A DNA stretch of 64,000 bases, taken from assembly GCA_019916065.1 (NCBI GenBank), contig CM034243.1, positions 29,538,147 through 29,602,146 of the forward strand, in the 5' to 3' direction. The translations under genes and the position numbers were made by a program. A model generated the notes under the pieces. It had not been told where the DNA came from, did no database searches, and saw only the letters and a program-made list of their open reading frames with translations. The DNA comes from Vitellaria paradoxa (taxonomy: Eukaryota; Streptophyta; Magnoliopsida; Ericales; Sapotaceae). Below, one piece after another: positions 1 to 12,000 of this stretch. Position 1 is the stretch's first letter; each line of letters starts with the position of its first letter.

Positions 1-3000
1 CAGGCTTCAATACTCTATAAATCTCTTTGTAGCACCCAACCTTCAGACCAGAAGATCAAAAATTAATTCAAAACAGGGCAGGGAATTGAGAACGAAAGAA
101 GAGAAGTAGAAAAGCAAACAAACTTAACATGTTACAAGACAAGAGCTACAGTTTTCATAAAATAAATATTTTAGATATATCTACCACATCTGGAGCATGA
201 CAGGTAGCCTCCATTGCATATATTGCGTCAAAACTATTGTCAGGAAATGGCATCTTCATGAAATCTGCCTGCATAATTATGAAACAATAATCAAAGGCTG
301 GAAAATGACAGGAACAAAGTAATCCAATTTATTTAGACGACCACTAACCTTCACAAGGTCACAAGTCCCATCTACTCCAGCATTGCGGTTCAATTCCTGC
401 AGAATGATAAAAGCACCTAAGCATTGCACCGCCGGAATGATAAAGAGTTTTTCTTTTTTATTTTTTTAACAGATAAAGAGCAATATGGCAGAATTTCAAT
501 AGTTACACAGGATCTATTTAACCAACAGAAATGGAACGCTATCATCCTTCTTTGATTATGAATTCAAGCTCAAATATAACTATGTTTTTGATGCTACTAA
601 TAAAAGAATTCCCGCTAGAGAGAGCATTGATCAACCGCATTAAGAAATTATAAATTCAAAATAATAGACATTTGTTCTTATGGATCACCTTATTACTCCA
701 TGTAATTTTTGTCACATGGTAAAACATAAGAATGTACCTTTGCTCTTGATAGCTGATATTCATTGTTGTTCAGGCCTGTAACAGAAGTCATGCTGCCAGA
801 TATCACCAACAAACAGATTCTCAGATCCAACTCTTGCAAATAGCTAAATGAATTACCTAATGGAGCTATTCAGCCCTTTTTCTGAATAAAACTGAAATAA
901 GCATGAGTCATACAAGGAAAAATACCAGCAACCCCATTACTAAAGTCGTGGCTATTACATGTTATACTAGGACCAGCTAACATCTTCTCACTTGGTTATT
1001 TGTGCCACATTCAGATAGATTCATGAAAATAAACCCCCAAAATCACTAAACCCATGCCTCAAATCGTTACCATCGAGGGAAGGAATACATAGGGAATAAA
1101 AATCCTCCCTTGTCAGCAGCAACTACGGTTTTCTGGCAATGATGGGAGTTATCTTACAAAGATGTGTATAATAGATACATTAGTAGATTCAGTAAAATAT
1201 ATAGATTGAGATGAACAGCCTGTTGTTCAAGCAAGATATCAGGCATACAGTACCGTGAATGTGGGAAATAGGGTGGTGATAGTGAAGGAACACAGTGGAT
1301 TAGTTGGGTATGGATCACAGAAGAAAAAGATAACATAATTTTACCGTTTTGAAAATATATAACCCTAGGTTGTGTGATGGTATCCAATTGGTTCAAGTTA
1401 ACTATTTGTTATTTTAAAACGGTAGAATGGACGTTTGAAGCAGTCAGCTGAGGCAACCACAACAGTCAAAAGATCTCCTTGGTCCAGCTAAGTAATTCCA
1501 AAATGGGGTGGAGGAAGGAAATTGCCTTTCTGCTAAAACCTCGAGGGTTAAAATTCCAATTCAGCATCAAATCAAACCTTTCAAGCATTAGCAAATATAA
1601 AATACAACTAGGACACACCATACAAATGTTTTAAAAGCATCATTCGGATTACATACTTGCCCCTAAACCGTGGTTCAAAGAAGAAAACCAAGCAAAGCAC
1701 AAAATCAACAGCCATATCCAAGAACAAATTAGGTTCACCCATGAATAATACCTGAACTTAGCAATTTCCCTTAATGGTCCGCCAATGCCACACCCAACAT
1801 CTAACACCTACAGCAATAAGAAATAGCTAAAACTCATCTATCTCAAAAAATAACTCATCATAAGTCAGTTCACTATTCATTTCTGATATTCTATTGTAAA
1901 ATCAACTAAAGTGGAAAAACCTTCTGTCCAGGTTTTAGGCCCAACTGTAAAGCAAGGAAGTGCTCATGTCGCTTAATGCTCTCTTTAAGAGACTCCCCTT
2001 TCCATCTGCAGGCACAGATACATGACCATGTTTAGGTCCTTATCATCAACGGTTGTAAAGGAAGAGCAGAAAGTGGTGTAAATTTCTTGGGCCAGAAATT
2101 GAAAAAATGTGGAAAACGGAAAGGGAGCATTTGAAAGAGTATAAATATCATCGACCTCGGTGCAAAATGGAATGCCTCTCCCCAGCCATATTCATAGAAG
2201 CTGGTAACAAGATCATAATATTTATTCACCTGAAAACCACGAGGCAATATTTATAGATGGTGTACTGCTATTTCATAAATCCAAGTGACTTTGCATCCGA
2301 ATAGAAAATTTACAGCGTGCATCACGATCCCAGAGTAAAAGATATCACGCTTCCACAAAAACATCATAAAATGGGTCCACCTCATAGTCGTGAAGCTGCG
2401 AATTTGGGACTCAAATAACAATTTGAATTTCTTGAAATTTCTAAAGGCCCGTTTGGTTTATTTTTTTATTTTTGTTTTTTATTTTTTATTTTGAACACTT
2501 TTTTATTTATGTTGAAAATAAGGAAAATAGCTCAAAACGATTTAGTCACTTGTGTTTTCAAAACTTGTTTTAGAAAACAGAAAATGATTTTATACATAAA
2601 ATGAAAAATAAAAAAAATCATTTTAAGTGTTTTTAATCTAAAATAAAAAAAATCTCAAAACATAAAAAATAGAACATTTTCTGTTTTCTTATTTTGAGAT
2701 TTTAAAACATAAAATAAAAATAAAAAAGCAAACTAAATACCACCTAAAATTTCGGTTTAGAGGTAATAAAGTGTGCTACTTATTTTTTATTATTTTCATA
2801 TTACTCGAGAAGATCCTATAAGAATTAGACCACCAAATAGAATGAAAAAATTGGTTTTAGAACCCTCCATCATGGAAGGCCAGTTGACTTCTAGAAAAAT
2901 GTAGACCACAAAGTGTCACCTACTTGTAGCCATATTCTAAGCTGTCCTAAAACAATTCTGATTTTAATTAAGGGGCTGATATGTCAGGCAGTGAAATCAT

Positions 3001-6000
3001 CCATGGATGAAACCAAGAGAAATGAATGTTGGTAGCCTTGTCTAAAATGAATAATCAACACAACATGGCAAGTTTCCCTCCTGATGAAAAAAAGAAGTCA
3101 ACTTAAGAATAATTCTAAACTCAGATATTTTATACAGGAACTAAAATAAATAGTCAACTTAAGAATAATTCTAAACTCAGATATTTTATAAAGGAACTAA
3201 GATAAATATACAACAGACAACCATAAAAAAATGAGGGCTGTACACAAAAAATGTTAAAATAGAATTTTATTACCATGTCTGCGTAGTTATCCTTTCTCTC
3301 TTTCTCTTCACCCCCATAATAATCGTGATACTTCTCATAACTGAACCATTACACAGATACATTTGCACAATATTCATATATATATATATATATATATATG
3401 AAACATAAGGCAAAAATGTAGATCTACAGCAATGAACACAACCTAGGATCTCCAACAATAAAGTTGACTACAAGCGTTGAAGATTGAATTATCCGTACTA
3501 AATAATGTCATTCTTTTACACATGCAACATTTAAATTCGACTGTTATTCCTGATAAATTCTACAATTCTACAAAAAAAAAAAAATGAAGGAAATGAGAGA
3601 AAACTACAATTCCTCAAAATTCAATTTTCAATAGATGAGGATGGCATAGCACAGGCAGCTCAATAGCTTAGTATGCTAATATAATCATGGTCCAATAATG
3701 CGTGATTAAAATACATATTAACAACAAAGAGTACATTTTTGAGTAAACTAAAATCAATGTCATGGTGTCAACGCATTCAATAATATGTTCAAAGAACTTG
3801 AAAATTATACATATTTGTGTTTCACCAAAAAAATATCTCAAATTTATAATTTCTTTGACCTTTTCTCCTAGAAGTATAATGGTTAAATTTTTATTTATTT
3901 CAAACATTCTCCTAGAAATATAGTGGCTATGCATGCTCCATATGACTTTTTTCCCCCTTCTCTACATTTTTCTTCTTTTTTCTTCCACAGGTGCTCTGAA
4001 AATCTACCTTGCAAATAATTTAGTCAGGTAGTAGACTAAACTGGCAGTTCAATTCAAAGATAAGTAAAATCAGCCAGACCAGGCAATGTAGTTCTCCACC
4101 TTGGATAGGAAAATTAATTGTGCAACAATTTACTACATTTTGTTTTAAACAGACACAAATTCCCAGAAGATCAACACAACGCATAAAGGACATATAAACA
4201 CGTGCAGCAACAGTAGATTCTACTGTTTTTCCAGGTCAAAGATGAGTACTATCAGCCGGGTTGAGTGTAAAACATCTAATATTGTGATTTTACACGCAAA
4301 AATGTACATGGACTCAAGTATGAATATCTTGTGTAAGTATGTAACCTCCCTAAACCTTAATTTTATTTTAATTCAAAAGTTGGGTATTGACAATAGTGAA
4401 CTTTTAAGTATATTTACATTATATTATAGAGGGAAATTTCGAAAAAAAAAAACAATTAGACCAAAAATTCCATTTTTTGAATTAAAAACTTGAAATTCTA
4501 AATATATAAACTTTTATTGCACCTACTAAATCTTCAGTTGTGCCTACTGCAAAACCTACATAGACCCAGTTGACCAAATTTTTAAAGTAAAAATGCGCTT
4601 AGAATTTCAAAATTTCAGTTTATGCAAATGAATTGTCAATCCAAAGTTTATTTTTTTTTTTCCAAAAAATTTTCCCTATTACATACAGATATAAGATGCA
4701 ATTTTTATTATTATTAAGAAATTTCCTCGAAATTAAATGGAATTTTTTTCTTTTCTTTTCTTTGGGGAGGGGGGTTAGAGAATCCATGTGAAATCTTAAA
4801 AAAAAATTTCTTTACCACCCAATCTTTTTTTATAAAAATTAAAAAAAAATCTAAGTCCAAATATATAATTTAAAAATTACAAGGGCAAAAATATTTGTCA
4901 TATAACTTGGAAGAAAAAATATAACAAAAGGAGTGGCAGAATAGCTTTCAAAAGGGGGAAGGGGTAGGTCCGGTTCACTACGGACTGTTAGATCAAAAAC
5001 GTTTGATCCAATGGTTCGTGGTGCACCGGACCTACCCCTACCCTTCAAAAGGACCCGCTAGTCATTTTCAAGCATAATGAGTAGTGTGACTCAATACTGC
5101 AGAACGTAGATCAACCACAAGAAATTCATCATTACCTTATTTAAAATTACAAAAAATTTGTAAAAATTTTTAACAATAATTCATTTTTTATTATAATAAA
5201 AATAACAAATTTACAAATTATATTATTTTATCTTACTTTTTATCATTTCAAATTCTCTTATATCAAATCTAATTGAGAAGCAAAGATGAAGGCAATAGAT
5301 ATCATTCCGTAGAGCATGAGATTACAAATTGAAAAATGATACCAAACGTGACTTTAGTCCACTCATCAACTCAAAAGAAGGAAAAAAAAAATAAGAACCT
5401 AAACTCAAAAGAAGGAAAAAAAATTTCAGGGGGATAAGTTTTAGAGGGTATATAAGATAAGAGAGAATATTATTTTTAGAGGGTTGGCCCACATTGATGT
5501 GATATTTATGGAGGGAAATAAATTTTGACTTGGTTTGGATATTTTATAAATAAGAGGAGGTGAATGATGGAAAAACAGTCAAATGACCCTTTTACACTTG
5601 CGGTGTCCCAAATTTGGTTACCCATTAAATTAAACTTGGTTACCCAAACTTAATTATATGTTTATGTTAATTATATAATGTGAAACCAACTAGTACAAAT
5701 TAATTTTAGACAAATCAATTATAAATAAATTATGTTATTAATAAATTAAACTTTATAAAATATATAAATTAGTTTCGTAGACAATAACATCCCAATTTAT
5801 CCGAAACTTCCTTAGTCGCTTATTTTTTTTCTCCTTATTTAAAAAATATCAATATATGTGTAATTTTGCATAAATTTGCTGAAAAATAATATTATATATT
5901 TGTTAAAAAATAATATTATTATCTTAAAATCACATCACCTCCTATTTGGAAAAAATATATTTTTTTAATCACACGACCCCCTATTTGGAAGAAAATTATA

Positions 6001-9000
6001 TTTTTTTATTTTTATTAATATAATTTTTAATACATTTTTCCATTAGAAAGAAAGAAGAATTTATTTCTAATATAAAATACATTTTGTAAGTAAGAAGGGA
6101 GATGAGAATGGACATAATGGTCCAATTTAGTTCATATAAGGAGGGATAATTTTTGGAGAGCTCAAACCCTCTCCAAAAATAATACACCTTCTTCCAAGAT
6201 TAAGAAAGGAGGATAATTTTTAGAGAGGAGAAATTTTACTTCCCAAACCAAGCAAAAACCATCACATCAAAGTTTATAAGTTGTATTATTTATGGAGGCC
6301 ACATTTTATAGCATCCAATCAGCCCCTCAACTCAAAAGAAGTAAAAAAAAAGAACCTAGGGGCCCGATTGGATGGTGCGAAAATTTTAGAAGGATAAGTT
6401 TTAGAGGGTATATAAGATAAAAGAGAATATTATTTTTAGAGAGTTGGGTAAGAAATGAGAACATGATAAATTAAGCATAAGTATTAAAGTTTTATTTTCT
6501 TCATCTACACCTTAGAACTTTCACCTATGTCTTGGCTTACCCGAACAAATTCTCGAGCTTCTACAAGCTCCGACAGATCAAATGCTGTCCCTAAAAATAC
6601 CACTTTGGTAGAATTCCCGGACAAAATCCAGGAACTCAATGACTGGACTATTCCTAAGGTAGCTCCTAAAGAAATCTACAAATTAGGTTTCACAGATCGT
6701 TTTGATCAGTCTAAACTGGCCATTAAAACCATGGAAGAAACCGTCACTATGGATTCCTCCTTAAAAGATATTGAGCTCTTAGCTCCTGCCGATCTTGTCC
6801 CATATAGGCATAACTACAAATACCTTCATATAGGGTTAGTACAGGTTGCCTTTAAACCTCTGACCTTACCCGGTCTTAATACCTCTCTTCTAGCCAGCCT
6901 TACAGACTCTAGATGTAGAGATTGGAAAGAATCACTTATGGGAGTGATTCAAACAAGTCTGTGTCATGGACCAGTCTTTTTCAATGTTTACCCAAACTTA
7001 AGTCTAAGCTTCACTGATCGCAATCTTTCTAAAGCTTTAAGTTTGAGGGTCCAGACGCATGGATATAATTTCTTGCCTGGATCAGAAACTATAGCCATAA
7101 TCTATAGAATCCATTTCAAGCTTTTGAGAACTTTATGTCCTCGAGCCAAACATATTACCTTGAAAGACCAAACTGTCTTCATTGAGACAAATCTATTGTC
7201 TTCAAATCTTGCTACAAATCGAGTTCTTAGATGGGATGAGATCCAATTTCCTTCTCAATGGACTCTTCCAAGAGCAGTTGACCCGATAGAGCCAACTCAG
7301 CAAGAAATAGACCAAATTGTCCAGCATGAAACTGGAGACATAGAGATTAGCTTCTCTCCAACCAATAAATCAGATTCTTACCTGCTAGGGCATCTGTAGA
7401 TTCTAAATCTACCCCGTCTCAACCCTTTGATTCTAGATCTACTACTTCTCAACATCCGTATAGAGTGTCTGAGCCTCCTTCTGAAATTTCTCCAGAAGAA
7501 ATTCAAGGATTGAGAGTTTCTTCCTCTCAATCCCTCAAGGTGTCTACCGCCAAGAGTCAGACTCTAGGAGACCTACTTCTCCAACCTCATCTGAGATGAG
7601 CTTTCACCTTCCTTAGATGGATAATACACCTTATATAGGAACACTTACCCTACAAGGTAAGTTAGATCTAACTCCAGGTAGCCCTCTAAGAGTTACCCTT
7701 TCAAACGATTTCGAAGATCCTAGAAATCAGACTTTTAGAAACTGGTATTTTTCCAGTTTTACTCCAGAACAGCGAGAATTTTATAAAATTCAGTATTACT
7801 TTACGCTGGAACAAACTAACAAAATTCAGTTTTTTATTCCTTGGTTTTTGCCATATTATTTAAATATTCTTCATGAACAAATAAATGTTTTAGAGAAAAC
7901 TTGGCAAACCAAAGACGGTCGAACTGTAAGTTCCATCCATCCTCCTTCTGAGTCTTTAGTTCTGAAATCTCCCCACTTAGAAGCCACAGCTTATGTTGGC
8001 CAACCTCCTGAAAAGGCTTTACCAGAGATAGTTTTGTTGTATAAACAACTTAATTATTCTCATGTTTTTATGAGTACTCTAGGTGCTCAACTTACCAGAA
8101 TAGAGCAAAAGCTTGCCTCGGTTCAACAACAGATCTCTGATCTTACTCCTAAGGAATCTAGTTCCTTTCCCGAAGATCTTAAAGATCCTATTATTCGGCC
8201 TATTAATGAACCTGTTGAAGGTTTTAGACAGCCCGAACTATCTGTTGAATCTATAGTTAACCGCATCCAACAACAGTTTGGAACCTTAAAAATAGAGACT
8301 TTAAGTCTATCAGACTCCTCTGAGTTTGAAACTGAAATCGAACCTAAACCTCCCGATCCTCTGCAGATTAATAGGTTAGTTTCTACAACTACACCTCGAC
8401 CATTAGGAAAATTCTACTATACAAGACCTACACCCATAGACGTCCTTCACGAGGAAATAGAAGACTTAGGTACTCAACAAGTAGCCTTTGCTCCTCGCCA
8501 AGCCTATTCTTGGAACATCGACGGTCTATCTAATAGACTAATTTTCCAACAGTGTCATCGCATGACAATTTATGCCACGGTTCAAAAGGCTAATGGTATA
8601 AGCGATAGACAAACAGCCCTAAATCTAGTTTCAGGGTTTGAAGGCACCCTCCGCGGTTGGTGGGATCATGTTCTTAGTGATGAGCAACGAGATCAAATTC
8701 TTCGCGCTACTAAGATTAAGCAAGAGACTGTTGTCAGTCCTCAAGCATCTTCCACAGTTCCAATTCGCGAAGAAGATGCAGTATATACACTGATCTGTGC
8801 GATCATGGAACATTTTACTGGTCAAATCACCAGTAATAGTGAAACCATTAGGACACTTCTTCAAAATTTAAAGTGTCAGTCCTTAAGTCACTATAGGTGG
8901 TATAAGGATACTTTCTTAGCCCGCGTCGTCCAATTAAGTGACGCTGGAGCAGATCATTGGAAATCTAAATTCCTTGACGGTCTTCCTTCTCTTTTTGCTG

Positions 9001-12000
9001 AAAAGGTTAGGCAATCCATTAGATTAGCCACAAATAGTGCTGTCATACCTTATGCACATCTCACCTATGGCAAACTCTTTTACTTCTGTGAACAAGAGGG
9101 TTTAGCTCTCTGTAATGACCTTAAGCTTAAAGGTCAATTAAAAAAGCAGAGACTTTCTGAAAGAAAGGAATTAGGAGATTTTTGCGATCAATTCGCATTT
9201 GATATTCCAAAATCTAGACTTTCCAAACCTTTTAGACACAAATCTAGGAAATCTCGACCTTATTATAAAACTAGGAAAAAGAGACCTCCTAAGGACTTTT
9301 ATAAGCCTTTAACACCATCTAGATCTAAGCCTAGATTTAAAAAATCCCGAGCTCCAATTCGATGTTGGAAATGTGGAAAACTTGGTCATTTTGCCAACAA
9401 ATGTTCTTTGAAAAAGAAAATCCAAGAGCTTCGTATAGATGAAGACTCTAAGCAAAAAATTCTAGCTCTAGTGTTAGAATCGCATCCACCCTCAGACAAT
9501 GAATCTGACCATGAACCTCTAGAATACGAATATTCTAGTGATAGTTCCCAGCCTGAATGCTATTGTAAAACCTCTAGCGAAATTGATACTGCCATTGCAG
9601 CAATGCAAAAGATGGAAATTTCTGTCTTAACCCAAGATCAAGATGACTTGATCACTCTGGCCTCTAAGATCCAGAACCCTGAACTTCAAAGACAAATTCT
9701 TACCTCTATCATAGAACCATCAGGTCAATCCTCCAATACTCAACCAGAAGGTTATAGTATGAAAGAGGTAGTTCGGCGTCTTAGTTTAGACCCTTTACAA
9801 TCTTTTCAGCCTGTATCAATTCAGGATCTTAAGAGAGAAGTCAATCTTCTCAAAACTGAGATTACTGTTCTTAAAGCAGAATCCCAGCAGACCCAACAAA
9901 GACTTTTAAGATTAGAAGCTGGTCAACCTAGCACTCCTGTCTCTTCCTCTAAGAAAGAAGAACAACCTTATTTACATCAATTAAAGGTATTACCATTCAA
10001 AAATGGTTAGTAAAAGTAAAGATCATTATAAATGAGTCATATATTATTAAAAATCTTATTGCCTTAATGGATAGTGGTGCAGATCTAAATTGCATTAACG
10101 AAGGATTAGTTCCTACGAACTACTTTGAAAAAACCACTCAATCTCTCACTTCAGCTAGCAATAATAAGTTGCATGTTAATTATAAATTAACAAATGTTTC
10201 TGTTTGCAATACTGATGTTTGCATTTCTACAGAATTTTTACTTGTTAGAATTTGTCTCAGCATGTAATTCTTGGCACTCCTTTTTTTCCGAAAAATCATG
10301 CCAATTTCTAAAATTGACTCTACTGGAATCTATTTTCAGTACAAAAACAAAGCCCTTTCATTTCAGTTTATAACTGAACCTCAAACTTTAATTCTCAACG
10401 AATTAGAGCATATTGTTTTGAAGGATCAACAAATTCGTTTTCTTCAATCCGAAATTCAGTCTATGACTATTTCTGAAACTTTACAGCGACCTTTTCTCAA
10501 AGAAAAGATTTCAAAACTTCAAAATGAATTTCTTAATGAAGTTTGTTCTGATATCCCCAATGCTTTTTGGAATAGAAAACAGCATTCTGTTTTTCTCCCC
10601 TATGAGGACAGTTTTAATGAAAATCAAATTCCCACTAAAGCTCGTCCTAGTCAAATGAATCCAGACTATTTGGAACTTTGTAAAAAAGAAATTTCTTCTT
10701 TACTTGAAAAGGTCTGATTAGACCTTCTCACTCCCCATGGAGTTGTACTGCTTTTTATGTCAACAATGCAGCAGAAAAGGAACGCGGCGCTCCTCGATTA
10801 GTCATAAACTACAAACCTTTAAATAATGTTTTAAAATGGATTCGTTATCCTATTCCAAATAAAAAGGATCTTTTACATCGTCTATATGATGCTAAAATAT
10901 TTTCCAAATTTGATTTAAAATCTGGATATTGGCAAATCCAAGTCCAGGAAAAAGACCGATATAAAACCTGTTTTACTGTCCCCTTTGGACATTATGAATG
11001 GAATGTTATGCCATTCGGTTTGAAAAATGCTCCATCCGAATTTCAAAATATTATGAATTCTATATTCACTCCTTATACTAATTATATATTAGTATACATT
11101 GATGATATACTTATCTTTTCTAAAACCCTTGAAGAGCATTTTAAACATCTATCTCACTTCAAGGAGCTTATTAAAAAAGTGGTTTGGTTATTTCTTTTCC
11201 AAAAATGAAACTTTTCCAACCAATGTTCGTTTTCTCGGACATAATATTGAGCATGGGAATATAAGCCCTATTGCTAGAAGCATTGAATTTGCTTCAAAAT
11301 TCCCAGACCAGATAACTGATCTAAAGTAGTTACAACGATTTCTGGGTAGTCTGAATTATATTTCAGAGTATTACAAGGATTTGGGTACAGACGCAGCCAT
11401 TTTATATGCGCGTTTATCTAAGAAAAATATCAATAATCCTTGGACTACTGAACATACATATGCTGTTCAGAAAATTAAGGCAAAAGTACAAAGATTTCCT
11501 TGTCTCACTCTTGCCAATCCTAAGTGGTTTAAGATAGTTGAGACAGATGCCAGTAAAATTGGCTATGGCGCTATTCTAAAACAGCGTAATCCAGAAAACA
11601 ATCGGGAATATCTGATTCGATTTTCTTCGGGTAAATGGAACCCGACCCAGATGGCATATCCATCTATTAAAAGAGAAATGCTTGCAGTAGTTAAAGGACT
11701 TACTAAATTCCAAGATGATTTATTAAACCAGCATTTTCTGGTTCGCATTGATTGCAGTGCTATAAAACAAATTCTTGAAAAAGATGTAAAAAATCTAGTT
11801 TCCAAACAGATCTATGCTGGTTGGCAAGCTCAATTATCTTGTTTCGATTTCAAAGTCGAATACATTAAAGGTGAATCTAATTCACTACCTGATTTCTTAA
11901 CTCGTGAATTTCTGCAGGGATCATGAGTAGTAGCCGTGGAAGGGGATCTAAGCCCCATCAACGAGGTCGTGGCAGATCTAATCTGACCACTGGACAGAGA

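Noticed and set aside
1154..1396. 80-codon minus-strand ORF kept in units 1 and 3
   Set aside because: It lies inside SMT1 intron 5, is disrupted in unit 2 and has no recognisable domain. The identity reflects the segmental duplication.
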